Below are positions 1 through 10,429 of a stretch of DNA of 38,576 nt, piece after piece (position 1 is the stretch's first letter; the number at the start of each line of letters is the position of its first letter). The notes beneath the pieces are model-generated. The model was not told the origin of the DNA and searched no databases. It worked only from the letters and a program-made list of their open reading frames with translations. The position numbers and the translations under genes were made by a program. Source of the DNA: Spirogloea muscicola (lineage: Eukaryota; Streptophyta; Zygnematophyceae; Spirogloeales; Spirogloeaceae); the NCBI GenBank assembly GCA_009602725.1, contig WELB01000016.1:1153691-1192266 (forward strand), in the 5' to 3' direction.

Positions 1-8
1 TGGATCAC

Positions 9-302
9 TCAATAAGTACGAGTGAGGAGCCTCAGATCCGACAGACTAGCTGCCGGGAAGCTATCACCCTGACGAAAGCCAGAGCCCGCAGCGAGAGCAC
101 AGCCAGCTCGCAGATGCAGAGCGTGGGCCATGGACCGCTGCAGGGATACAGAGAGGCGCATCCGATATACCTGAGCCCACGAGCCCGCGGCGTTGAAGTC
201 GGCTGGGAAGGGGGAGGAGAGGGCGGCGCGGCGGGATGGTGGGTCGCCCGCCGCGTGCGGGAGAGGCGCATGCTTGGCCTTTTCTCTTGGCGGCGCCGCC
301 AA
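9..302 (-). pseudogene. Family I retroelement C-terminal fragment
   Basis: The minus strand encodes ADFNAAGSWAQVYRMRLSVS, then LQRSMAHALHLRAGCALAAG, ending SDLRLLTRTY and a stop at the window's left edge. It matches the C-terminus of the 20112-20816 copy at the same positions. Only the last ~65 residues are recognisable. Upstream sequence (about 225-380) is GC-rich and is shared, inverted, with 2225-2345. Confidence 0.6.
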
Positions 303-639
303 CTTGGAGGCTGCCGCCAGTTCTGGCGGTGGCCGGCGCCGACACCGGGCCCACGGCTGCTAGCCCCGCCCTCCCTAATCTTGAACACCTCTGTGCGCAC
401 CTGGCTGGCTTGTACAGCCGCTTTTCTCTTATCAACAACGCATTCTTTCTGTCCCCCTCCCCCCGTTCATCTCCCTCTCCCTTTCTCTCCCTCACAGCAG
501 AGAAAAGCTCCAGCATTGCGCTGACTACCCCCTTAGCAATCACCACTACCAGCCGCAATTTATACCTTTGGCTGCATGGGTCCTCGTTTTCATACCCTAC
601 TTGAGAGTTTTGAGCAAGTCTTGGACGTGCACGAGGTGA

Positions 640-960
640 GGATATGCTTCCAGCCGAGATGGGCATGCGGGCAGCCTGTTTGTCGTTTTTGCGACGTCGT
701 GTGTTAGCCTGTTTGCAGAGAGCTCAGGGTGAACATGAAGCTTTTCGAGCCTTAGCTGGTGGCATGTGGGCTTGTCAATTGCTGACGGTATTCTAACATC
801 AGTTAGCGACCTCTATGTGCGGACTCGTGGTTACCGAGGGGGTCAGCTTAGCAGCAGTGATGTACATATGTCATTGTGCTTGCCTTTGCACTAGGCACTC
901 GGGTCCTCCATCAGTCAGGTCCTCCATCAGTCAATGCACACTCCATCCTCCCCCTGTTTT
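640..960 (+). pseudogene. Family II retroelement C-terminal fragment and tail
   Basis: The plus strand reads LPAEMGMRAACLSFLRRRVL, then ACLQRAQ. After frame changes comes SDLYVRTRGY, matching the C-terminus of the copies at 22376 and 34358. The following bases (about 835-910) match the family II noncoding tail, including the 'gcttgcctttgcact' segment. A second tail-only piece is at 2395-2480. Confidence 0.6.
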
Positions 961-1014
961 GACATAGCATCTTCAGGCCCCTTTGTAGCTGCTACACGCT
1001 TGTAGGCCCGTCCG

Positions 1015-1150
1015 AACCCTTGTCAATTCTTTTTGGGCTGGCTTTTCGCAGCCCTTGCCCCCATTTGGAAGTGCCACTTCTTCATTTTCAAAGGGGGCGA
1101 GGCCTGTGAAAAGCCAGCCCAGCAAGAATGGGCCAGATTCAAGGAGCCAA
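1015..1150. repeat. Head-to-head hairpin-tail units forming a large inverted repeat
   Basis: Arm 1027-1066 and arm 1090-1128 are near-complementary over about 40 bp with a 23-bp spacer. Each arm is one copy of the family I tail unit ('gggctggcttttc' and its reverse complement). The transcript or single strand could fold into a long hairpin. Confidence 0.7.
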
Positions 1151-1330
1151 AAGGCAGAAGAGAAGGGAAGGAGAAGCTCATTCAAAAGCTTGGCGATGGC
1201 TGTAAACGGCCGGCTTCATAAAGAAAAGGGTTGAGGTCAAAGGTCGAGCGGGCACCCTCCCTTGTGGCCTTCCACAGCCACGCCCACATTCAAAGACATT
1301 CTTTTCTTGCTGGAGGGTGGGCTGGGGGGG

Positions 1331-1436
1331 GCTCGCCTTCCTCTGGCTTCCTCTGGCCCCCTTCTCGTTCTTTGTTCATTCTTTTTTGGGCTGGCTTGTC
1401 CAGCCCCTATCCTCAATGGGCGAGCCCTTTCTTCGC
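1331..1436 (+). repeat. Family I hairpin-tail unit
   Basis: It has the standard order: 'cttcctctggcccccttctcg', a 'ttgttcattctttttt' stretch, a stem-loop with arms 'gggctgg' and 'ccagccc', then 'tcaatgggcgagccctttc'. No coding part precedes it here. The stretch 1437-1560 continues with degenerate unit-like sequence. Confidence 0.7.
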
Positions 1437-1774
1437 CGCCAGGAAACAGCGCTTCCAAATTGGGCAGCAGTGGCTGTGAGAGGCCAGCTCAAAGACGCAG
1501 CCCCTCTCTTCTATGGGCGAGCTCATTCAAAGACGAAATGCTCGCCCCCTAGAGGATAGGGGATGGAGCCATGAGCAGTGTGGCGTTACTGGCACGTGGT
1601 CGACCAGACTGCAAATAGGAGAAGAAGCTCCTTCCAAACAGGGCGAGTATTGTGAGGGCAAATGATGTGAAAGCGGAATAATGGCGGCACACACAGCACC
1701 GGCACTGACGGGTAGACCGGCAAATGATTGTCGAAAGAAGGATGAAGCCGGATGAAACCAAGGGGAAGGCCAGG

Positions 1775-1804
1775 TCAAGCAACTCAAGCAACTCAAGCAA
1801 CTCA
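1775..1804. repeat. 9-bp tandem repeat (tcaagcaac)
   Basis: Three full units and a partial fourth of 'tcaagcaac' lie in tandem. The surrounding 1560-1985 stretch contains no gene that I can see. Confidence 0.7.
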
Positions 1805-1984
1805 GCTGGTGCAAGAAGCGGCTACATAAGCGAGCCCTGTGCTGATGGGGGCTGAGGCAACCAGTGCAAAAGCAGGATGAACGGGGACTTCAGTACCCAT
1901 GAGTGAGCACATTAATGTCAAACAGGGGTCAACAAATTGGGGGAGCCAGAGCACCGCCGCGGAAGCCAGTGGCCAGGGTTATTG

Positions 1985-2200
1985 AGTGCTTCGTAGCTGC
2001 TTTGTTTCTTGTTGAGCTTGTTTTTCTTAGCGCTTCCCCTTGGCCTCCTTGTCGTACTTTGTTCATTCATTTTTTGGCTGGTTTCTCCAGCCCCTATCCT
2101 GATGGGCGAGCCCCCTTTCTTCTTGTCCATTCTTTTTTGGCTGGCTTCTGCCAGCCCCTCTCTTCTATGGGCGAGCTCATTCTCCTCTCTTTCTTCTTCT
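1985..2200 (+). repeat. Family I tail with two tandem ~70-bp hairpin units
   Basis: It starts with the 'gtgcttcgtagctgctttgt' segment that normally follows the family stop codon. Two successive units follow, each with a stem-loop (near 2082 and 2142) and a 'gggcgag' 3' part. The units are about 70 bp apart. Confidence 0.7.
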
Positions 2201-2204
2201 GAAC

Positions 2205-2395
2205 GAGCAGCCGCAGGCCCGGCGCGCCGTCGTGTGTAGTGTCGGCACCGGCCACCGGCAAATGCAGCGGTGTCTTCAAGTTGGCGGCGCCGCCCGGGTG
2301 GGCAAGCATGCGCCTCCCCGCTGCCGCGGCGGGCGGCCCATCTTTCCGCCGCCACCCCCGCCGTCCTACCCTGGGCCATCCTCCCCCGTACTTAC
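2205..2395 (+). repeat. GC-rich repeat, inverted copy of about 225-380
   Basis: The segments 'ttggcggcgccgcc', 'aagcatgcgcctc' and 'ccaccggc' recur as the reverse complement of 240-365, in the same order. Together with 225-380 this forms a widely spaced inverted pair (about 1.9 kb apart). No open frame is shared between them. A tail-only family II piece follows at 2395-2480. Confidence 0.55.
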
Positions 2396-2499
2396 TGAGC
2401 GGGTCAGCTTAGCAGCAGACGATGTACATCTGTCAATATGCTTGTCTCTCTACTTGGCCACTCAGGTCCACTATCAGCGATACACTCCATTGCCCCGGG

Positions 2500-3540
2500 C
2501 GGGCCCATGCCAGGCACAGGGGTTTTTCAGAGGTTGCTTATCAATGCCCGATTCTAATTAGCAACTTCGAAGCGGCCACTCAATGCCGCCCAAAGCTGCT
2601 GATGGTTGAACCTTAATAGCCACGAGCTTCACAGCATTGGCAGAGCTTGGCCACAGCTTGAACCTGCCTACATACTCGACGGTCACACTTGCCGGTCAAT
2701 GGGGCAATGATTGGGTGGTAGTCAGGCTGGCAATGAGATACCTCGAGTGAGGCCCTTCATGCAGATCTCCTTACTCAAGCTCTGGGATTGATGGTCCTTA
2801 CAGAAGCGCTGATCACCATTGCAAAATGGTCACTGCCAGAGAGGGTGGGCAGAAAAGCAGGAGCAGGAAGATGCAGGGGGCTTAAAGGCCTTAGTGGTGG
2901 TTCATGAAGGCTCACACGCAGTAACAAATACCGGGGGGCGCTTGCCGGCTTCCAGCAGGTGGTGCGGCCATGAAATTTGTGTGATGGTGATGGCCGACGC
3001 CTGGAGGGTGCAATCATGCAAGGCCTAGGTGCCTGGGAAGCCTAAGTCATGGCTGTTGATGGCCTGCCAGCATCTCCAAGGGCCATCAGAGCGAACAAGG
3101 TGCCCAAAAAAGGAGGCACAGATTGTTTCTGCAGGACCTGTTACACACTAGGTGGCCAGCTTTGTATCTCGTTGTGCCCTTAGGGCAGGTCGATGTGGGC
3201 GCGAGGCACCCTCTCTGGCAAGCTCAGCCAGGCGCCAGTCTATCAAGGAGGTCAGCAGACTGGGGCTGCACTGGATGGGAGGGAGGCTCGACCAGGATCT
3301 GTGGCAGTCCTAGGCCATGCGAGCTGCAAGGCTGCCAGCTTGGTTGCCATCCGCATATGGCGGACGCCAACGACCGGAGCAAGGGATCGGCGCATCAGGG
3401 CGTGCTCATCAACTGCATTGACGTTGGAGGCGAGAAAAAGCACAGGACGCAGGCCGCCAGGTGGAGAAAATTGGGAGCATGGCTGGTCCTGCCGCCGTGG
3501 CGGCAACAAGCTGCGGCGGCTGCTGATGCGGCTGCTGATA
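2500..3540. other. No gene recognised
   Basis: Open frames here (for example 3123-3605 plus) have no recognisable domain, no start context and no repeat-family signature. The Arg/Ala/Gly-rich composition follows base composition. I see nothing supportable. Confidence 0.4.
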
Positions 3541-3990
3541 TGAAAGAGCGTCCGTGGAAGGAAAAAGAAAGGGCTCTCCCAAAGGAGAGCCTCCGAGGCC
3601 TGTGAACAGCCAGCCCGAAAAAGAATTGACAAGGTCGGAAGGGGCCAAAAGTCGCTTTCCCAAAGCCTTCCCGGTAAGACTATCACTTAGTAAGCTCAAC
3701 TTAAAAGCCACAAGTCAGACAGACTGGCGGCCCGGGAAGCCCGCTTGACGACAGCCAGAGGCTGCAGCTAGAGCACGGCCAACACAAGCCAGCCAAGAAG
3801 GAAGACTCTTCCAGGAAATGCCAATGGCTGTGATCGGCCAGCCCAGAAGAAAGACTGAACAATGCTGGAAGGGGCCAGAAAAAACGTTTCCAGATTGTCA
3901 GCAGTAGCTGTGAGAGGCCAGCCCAAAGGAACGGACAAGGTCTGCAAGAGAAAGTGGCTCTCCCCAAGGGGGCAAGTGCTGTGAAAAGGC
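3540..3990 (-). repeat. Tandem array of degenerate family I tail units, minus orientation
   Basis: At least three units recur on the minus strand (near 3570-3640, 3810-3880 and 3900-3990). Each has the 'ggccagccc' or 'gccagcccg' stem arm, an 'aaagaa' spacer and 'ggggcca'. The units are more diverged than those at 2020 or 5335. Confidence 0.55.
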
Positions 3991-4195
3991 CTTGGCTGCT
4001 GGGCCCAGGTGGCTTCGTCCATATCTGGACGATTCCTCCTTGGGCAACAACGTGTGTTGGCGCCTCACATCAGTACCGTGGTTCAGGGGAGTCTGCCTTT
4101 CCAAGTGACTCTCAAAGCATGCCAACAGGACCTCTTTGCCGCATACCNTGGTGGTGGCCGGCGCCGCCCTGCGCAGAAGGGGCGGCCACCTCCAC

Positions 4196-4420
4196 CTTCG
4201 TAGCTGCTTTGTTTCTTAGTGTGCTTGTTTGTCTAAGCGCTTCCCTTGGCCCCCTTCTCGTACTTCAGTCATTCTTTTTTGGGCTGGCTTTTCCAGCCCC
4301 TATCCTCAATGGGCGACTCAAGCTCCCTCCGACCTTGTCCATTCTTTTGGGCTGGCCTTTCCCAGCCACCAGTCAATCTGGCCGCGCTTTCTTCTTAATG
4401 GGCGAGCACTTTCTTCCACC
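4196..4420 (+). repeat. Family I tail with two tandem hairpin units
   Basis: It begins with the 'cgtagctgctttgtttctta' segment after the stop position, then carries stem-loops near 4273 and 4350. It lies immediately upstream of the next family I fragment. The upstream bases 4141-4195 include an ambiguous base at 4148. Confidence 0.7.
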
Positions 4421-4527
4421 TTGGCGGCGCCCGCCCGGTGGCCGAGCTCGCGGCTGCTCTTGGCGGACCTTCGTCCTATTCGCAGCCTCGCCCCCTTTGC
4501 CTGTGGATAAGCTTGCTTCTCTTTTTT

Positions 4528-4800
4528 TCGGGGAGCCGGTGGACTTTCCTGCAGCCGGGTCGCTCGCGCAGGTGTACCGCATGCGCTTGGCCGTCTCGCT
4601 GCAGAGATCTATGGCCCGCGAGCTGCACCTCTGTGCCGGCAGAGCCCTTGCTGCTGCCTCTGGCTCTGGCCAGGGGACCCACTTCAGGAGCCTAGCATCT
4701 CTGACCTGCGACTGCTTAGCAGGGATTACTGAGTGATTCATAGCTGACTTGTTTCTTTTTGTGCTTCTTTCTTACTGCTTCCCCTGGCCCCCTTCTTGTG
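4528..4800 (+). pseudogene. Family I retroelement 3' fragment with frameshift near 4684
   Basis: The protein reads EPVDFPAAGSLAQVYRMRLA, then SLQRSMARELHLCAGRALAA, up to THF. One base is missing relative to the other copies ('cacttcagg' versus 'cacttccagg'), and the normal ending DLRLLSRDY continues in the next frame. It is followed by about 65 bp of the family tail, which is cut off where the next copy begins. Confidence 0.6.
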
Positions 4801-5276
4801 ACCTGGTGACCACCCCACAGGCCGGCGGGCCACGTCTTCTCCTGAACGTGGTGACCACCGACGCATACGACCGCGCGCACCCAGCCCAATGTGCCACCAA
4901 GGTTGGGTATGCGGTCGCCTGCGCCGATCGGGCTAAAGAGCTCAAGTACGCCGACCATCCGCCGGAAGACGAGTTCTTCCCGTTGGCAATTGACACCCAT
5001 GGGGCGCTGGGCGCTCGGTGGCTCGAGCTGCTCACCCAGCTCGCCCGCCACACCATCGCCCGTCGCTTCCATGGGGAGCCGGTGTACTTTCCTGCAGCCG
5101 GGTCGCTGGTGCAAGTGTATCGCATGCGCCTGGCCGTCTCGCTGCAGAGGTCTATGGCCCGCGCGCTGCACCTTCGTGCCGGCAGAGCCCTCGCTGCTGC
5201 CTCTGGCTTTGGCCAGGGGACCCACTTCCAGGAGCCTAGCATCTTTGATCTGCGGCCGCTTAGCAGGGGTTACTGA
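4801..5276 (+). pseudogene. Family I retroelement 3' fragment, open C-terminal part
   Basis: About 157 residues are in one frame: LLNVVTTDAYDRAHPAQC, KELKYADHPPEDEFFPLAID, then VYRMRLAVSLQRSMARALHL and the terminal signature DLRPLSRGY. It lacks the upstream Cys/His part. It starts directly after the truncated tail of another family I copy (4528-4800), making a head-to-tail tandem of two 5'-truncated copies. The frame is intact to its stop but has no plausible own start, so it is a remnant and not a gene. Confidence 0.65.
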
Positions 5277-5500
5277 GTGATTCGTAGCTGCTTTGTTTCT
5301 GTGTGTGCTTGTTTCTCTTAGCGGCTTCCCTTGGCCCCCTTCTCGTACTTGGTTCGTTCTCTTTGGGCCAGGCTTTCCCAGCGCCTATCCTCATTGGGCG
5401 AGCACTTTCTTCTTGTACTTTGTTCATTCTTTTGGGCTGGCTGTTCCAGCCCCTATCCTGAATGGGCGAGCCCTTTCTTCTTTCGACTTCTTTCGACTTT
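5277..5500 (+). repeat. Family I tail with two tandem hairpin units
   Basis: It directly follows the stop codon of the 4801-5276 copy. Stem-loops sit near 5366 and 5437, about 70 bp apart, each with its 'gggcgagc' 3' flank, and the sequence then ends in a short 'tttcgactt' duplication. 5500-5930 shows nothing recognisable. Confidence 0.75.
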
Positions 5501-5934
5501 GGTCTGTTTTCGAAAGTGGCTTCCTCAGCCATCTTCAACTCTCCAGAAAGAGATCCTTCTTATCTTTGCTTATATGCATATTGCAAGGGCTCTGGGGGTC
5601 TAGAGTTTGAGTTTCTTCTGCAAGAAGGGGGGTTTCGTCACACACGGGAGGCAACAGTACAATGCTTGAGATGCACACGCGAACCGCCTGCCAGCCACCG
5701 CCGCCGGCTGAGCTGGCAAGCCACGCGGCACAATCCCGAAATATTTGGCGCGTTGGCCGCTAGGTGGGCAGCTGTTGTGCTAAGGCTCGACGGCACGGCA
5801 CCTCAGCGCGGTGCGCGGGGCCCACTTGCTGACCCGCTTGACCGACCGAATGCGACGTTCTCCGGCTCCTACAGACCTATTCCCGTACACTTTCTTCGTG
5901 CTGGCCCATCCCATCTTTTTAAGGAGCGCAAGTA

Positions 5935-6130
5935 CTTTGACCAAAGTAACAGAAACAAAGAATGAACAAAGAACGAGAAGGGGGCCAGAGGAAGCCAGAG
6001 GAAGCGCTAAGAAAATCCATCTCCACTCACTAATAGGAAGAAAGAAACAGCTACTCCATTTCAACGCAGTGGCTCTGAATGGACAGCCCAAAGGCATGTA
6101 CAACGTCTGAAAGGGCCGGATGGCGCAAAA
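5935..6130 (-). repeat. Family I tail units, minus orientation
   Basis: The minus strand repeats the 'cttcctctggcttcctctgg' and 'ttctttgttcattctttg' segments seen at 1335-1385. A second, variant unit (6040-6130) matches 19765-19860 closely ('gaaagaaacagct', 'gaaagggccgga'). Confidence 0.6.
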
Positions 6131-6319
6131 AGCAGGACACCATATCCCAAGGCGTCAGCAAGTGGGCGCTCAATTAAGCTCTAGTCAGCAAGTGCATTCA
6201 GGAAGACTCCTAGGAGAACAATTTGTTGAACCCCGCTTATCCTCTCAATCACTTCGGGCAGGCTTTTCACAGCCCTCGCCCCGTTTAATGAGCATACTTC
6301 TTTGGCCAGGGCGGTGAAA

Positions 6320-6475
6320 TAGAGAAAGCGCTCGCCCATTGAGGATAGGGGCTGGAACAGCCAGCCCAAAAAAGCCCAAAAAAGAATTGGAAAGTACAAG
6401 AATGGGGCCAGGGGAAGCACTAAGAAAGACAAGCACAAAAGAAACAAGGCAGCTACGAATCACTCAGTAACACCT
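6320..6475 (-). repeat. Family I tail, minus orientation
   Basis: It follows the 3' end of the 6478-7240 minus copy. It contains the stem arms 'ggggctgg' and 'ccagccc' near 6347-6367 and the 'aaacaaggcagctacgaatc' segment adjacent to the stop position. Confidence 0.75.
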
Positions 6476-6477
6476 GC

Positions 6478-7240
6478 TAAGCCGTCGCAGGTCAGAGATG
6501 CTAGGCTCCTGGAAGTGGGTCCCCTGGCCAGAGCCAGAGGCAGCAGCGAGGGCTCTGCTGGCATGGAGGTGCAGCGCGCGGGCCATAGACCTCTGCAGCG
6601 AGACGGCCAAGCGCATGCGGTCCACCGGCTCCCCATGGAAGCGGCGGGCGATGGCGTGGTGGGCGAGCTGGTTGAGCAGCGCGAGCCACCGAGCGCCCGG
6701 CGCCCCATGGGTGTCAATTGCCAGCGGGAAGAAATCGTCGTCCTGCGGATGATCAGCATATTTGAGCTCTTTTGCCCGGGCGGCGCAGGCGACCGCTTAC
6801 CCAGCCTTGATGGCACATTGGGCTGAATGTGAGCGGTCGTATGCGTCGGTAATCACTACGTCCAGGATAAGACGTGGCCCACCGGCTTGTGGGGTGGCCA
6901 CAAGGTCTACACGACGTGCGTGGACACCGTCGGCCCTTCGCTGCAGCTTACTGACGGCTGAGTGCTCCGTTGCAACCTAGAAGCCTGCCTCCACCAGGAT
7001 ACCATGCATAGCATCCCGGCAAAAACCTTTGCCGGCCATGGGTCAGCCCGAGGGCGACCTTGGCGGGCCACGGTGTCGGCATCTCGGGCATTTCGGGCAT
7101 GTCGGGCATCTCGGCACCCGCCTTGCAGCGGGCCCATGTGTCGCTCGCTGGCCTCGCATTCCCTGCGGATGAGGATGCTACCCTGGGCTCCCCCACTCCT
7201 TGTCCACACTGCCTTCAAGGCTGGCCTTTCGCAGCCATCG
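6478..7240 (-). pseudogene. Family I retroelement 3' fragment, internally deleted
   Basis: Reading the minus strand gives, in order, a piece equivalent to the DAMHGILVE region (about 6900-7020), the KELKYADHPQDDDFFPLAI-like region (about 6710-6770), and MRLAVSLQRSMARALH up to the DLRRLSRCY-like end near 6478. The segment between EPVD and RMRL is deleted near 6620 compared with the other copies, and the frame changes several times. The hairpin tail lies on the 3' side at 6320-6475. Confidence 0.55.
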
Positions 7241-7379
7241 CCCTTCACTGGACCGTCTCTCGCACCCGCCGCCCCTTCAGAGGAGCTTTTGCTTGTAGAT
7301 CCGACGAAAATCCTGCGGGCGTATCACTAGAAGATTTTCAAGGGGTCGAGCCCTGTAAGAGCGAGGGCACCTCAAGTCA

Positions 7380-7735
<356 letters not shown>

Positions 7736-7803
7736 CATGATTCTCCGCCCAAGCCCACACTCCACACACCGCAGCCCTGCGACCCTGCGCCGCCTGAGCG
7801 ACC

Positions 7804-9008
7804 ATGGGTCCCCTCCTCGCCGCCGCGCTGGTCCTCGCCCTCACCGCCTCGGCCTCCGCCACCTGCTCACCCAACACCACCTTTGCCTTCGGTGGCGCAC
7901 TGCCATACAAGATCTGGAGAACCAAGTCCTCAGTAACTCCAGCAGCAAGAACGGCTCCTTCGGCTGCTACGCTTTGGTCGGGTACGGCAGATGTCACAGT
8001 GGCCCACTTGCCTTCTCCTGGCACTCTCGTTGCACTCCCTTACCGGCTTCTGCTCCAAATTTACGCATTGCCTTCGTTTACCTGCTACTATCGCGGAGTG
8101 ATGCATGCCGTTGCCAACAACAACGCTTAAAACTCCATGTATCACATGCATTGAGACACCACATGCCCCTTGTGCTCTGGCAGCTCTGGTGCTGGGTACA
8201 CCGGCTTCAAGGCCAGGCAGTATCTGCTTGCTGCCTCGGTTGCTGCCATGACGGTCGCCCAAGAGAGTGGCTTCATCAAGTTGACCGTGCCACAGGGCCT
8301 GCTGTCCTTCTCGATGCTATACAACGGTGCCACGACTCTGACTGTCTTGCCAGAACCTAGCAGACCTGTACTCCGGCTTCCTTATGTCCATCGGAGGGGG
8401 TGCCATAACAGTCCCTGTCGCTCGCTCCGATCTGGCCAGCACTACACAAGTGTTCACGTCCTTCCTCAACCAATGCACTGCAGGGGGTGCCCGCCCTTGG
8501 TCCTCTGCCAAGGTTGGCGAGCTTGTGACCTGGGGCTCACCCAGGGTGGTGAACGCCTCCGCTCTTCTGGTGTTGCCTCCTATGTGTTTGCCAGCCCTGG
8601 TGCCATCACCTACCTGGCGACTCCAGTAGCCGTCAACTTTGTCGCTGGCAACGTCCGCATTGCGGCTACCAACAACAAGGCTGGTCAAAACTACAAGGGC
8701 AACGCCTGCTGCATCCCTGGCACCCTCCCCATCTCTTCTCTATATGCTAATCAGACGTGGTCCGCAGTCAACACCGTCTTCCGGCTCTGGTGTGTGCCCC
8801 ATGAAATTCTTTTGTATACTTCTGGGTGGCCCTCAAAACGATGACAACACGATCTTTGTGCGCCACTTGCAATGCTGCTGCAGTGCAGTCGTTCCTCAAT
8901 CATATGTACTCGTCTGCTGGTCAGACCCTTCTCCCACCTCTAGACTTTGTGGCTTGTCCCACCAGTCTGTATGATCAGACCAGGGCTGCTGTTGCTACCA
9001 TCTCGTAA
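7804..9008 (+). pseudogene. Frameshifted gene for an unrecognised secreted protein
   Basis: The ATG at 7804 starts a strong signal peptide (MGPLLAAALVLALTASASA) followed by CSPNTTFAFGG. The apparent protein then jumps between frames. LENQVLSNSSSKNGSFGCYA continues near 7910 in another frame. SGAGYTGFKARQYLLAAS follows a possible AG acceptor near 8186. NLADLYSGFLMSIGGGAITV resumes near 8356 in a shifted frame, SYVFASPGAITYLATPVAV near 8576, and NAAAVQSFLNHMYSSAGQTL near 8870, with a stop at about 9006-9008. At least four shifts lack any intron-sized gap, so this is either a decayed gene or a stretch with sequencing indels. Composition (Ser/Asn/Ala-rich, several Cys, glycosylation sequons) suggests an extracellular protein. 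I do not recognise the family. Its 3' end is duplicated at 10430-10600. Confidence 0.55.
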
Positions 9009-9120
9009 AATCTGGCAGTAGCTCGTATCGGTACTTATTGACTGATTCCAAAGAGACTAGGTCATTTGACAGATATCATGCTACGTAAGAGAAGAAAGAT
9101 TCGCGTGAAGTGAGACTTGT

Positions 9121-9350
9121 GTGAAGGAAGATTTGCCGAAAGCACTTCTGACTTACTAGGTCTACATCACACATAAGATCAAGTCGTATGTTGTGCAAGT
9201 GGTTGCTAGCTCTGCAAGCAATCAATTCATGCTTTTTGTCATCGCACTCTTGTGAAGGAGGTCGTAGAGAAGTTTGCATGAGCATTGCACCTGTCTGAAG
9301 CACCTTCTCAGTCTTGTGGATCCGTCCTTGTTGCATTGGTCGACACAAGC
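9121..9350 (+). repeat. 3' flank of the secreted-protein pseudogene, duplicated at 10640-10855
   Basis: This noncoding stretch lies just past the stop at 9008. Blocks including 'tttgcatgagca', 'cacctgtctgaag' and 'gacacaagcagatt' recur in order and at similar spacing about 1.5 kb downstream. The duplication therefore covered coding and 3' flanking DNA together. I see no other structure between 9010 and 9730. Confidence 0.55.
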
Positions 9351-9939
9351 AGATTCTCGGCATGACCGTGGTGGAAATGCTGCCGAAATGTGACCTCACG
9401 CAAGCTGCCTGAAAAGTGGACTGAATATTTCAGAACTGATTATTGTGTGAAGTAGCACCAAGCGTAGCAGAGACTGTCTTGTGAGGATGTGGAGCTGAAA
9501 GGCCACAATACGAGCTGAACGAGAAGTGACTCATGCGACAAGTTGCTCTCAGAGATTGGTACCTTGAGCACCAAATTCTGCACCTTGATTGAAGGAATAC
9601 TTCTAAATGGGTTGAAATAATGCTCCTCCACGACGATCAAGGTGATGTATGGTAGACATCGCTGTCTTCGTCCTCCCTTCCTGCATGCTTAGTCATGCAT
9701 ACAAGCCTTTCCAATTAGTTCCTTTGGTGACCTCAGCCCGGTGGACTACTGCATCGCTGTAAACGCTACATGCTGGCAACTGAGTGTCTTGCCCACGGCT
9801 TCAGTGCTTGACACTGCATCGGCCCCCCCACCGCCAAACTCCCTACCCAACCTCCACGAGTCGTACTGGGCGACAGGATTACCTATTGGTCAACTACCTC
9901 TGGTACTCCGTGATCAAGTGCGTGCTTGGGCATGGGTAA

Positions 9940-10390
9940 CGAAGGGACGCATTGAGGTAATCTGTCGTGCAATATCTCGTCGGTGGGTTGAGTATGTCGA
10001 TCTGACAAGGACGGTGAGGTGGCTGCAAACGTGGACATGTAAGCGGGAGTCACATTCTGCTTAGATGTGAAAGGAGTTGCGACACGGCCGCTCGGCTCCT
10101 CCAGCTTAGCTTTGATCACCATATATCCCCTTCTTACCCGTGCCACAAACGACATCAATCCACAATCTCATCCTATTGCCTGCTTTGCTTCAAGAGAAGC
10201 CCATCAAGTTGCAGAGAGCTCCATTAGCCCGCTTCAAGGTGAACTTGCGTGTAATAAAGGGATGGAAGGGCCGAAGTACGACCGCAAGCACATCTAATGA
10301 CGTACATTACCCACTGCAAATTGATCCGCTCAGTAACCACGGGTCAACACATAGTGGTCGCTAACCGGTGCCTGAATACCAAATACAAAC
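9940..10390. repeat. Degenerate third copy of the 21.8-22.4 kb repeat segment
   Basis: 'gatctgacaagg', 'gtgaggtggctgca' and 'acgtggac' (9995-10040) match 21860-21905. The segments near 10275-10380 ('gcaagcacatct', 'ccacgggtcaa', 'ggtcgctaa') match 22330-22430. The middle is shorter than in the two large copies. A fragment of the same repeat is at 12825-12890. Confidence 0.6.
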
Positions 10391-10429
10391 TGAGGTGGGT
10401 ATGGGTGTACCATCACCTCCGTGCCCTTT

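Noticed and set aside
64-666. 200-codon minus-strand open frame
   Set aside because: Runs antisense or out of frame through a family I terminus, a GC-rich repeat and other debris; only the 9-302 part in its own frame is meaningful.
3123-3605. 160-codon plus-strand open frame
   Set aside because: No domain, no start context, and its 3' part overlaps minus-orientation tail units.
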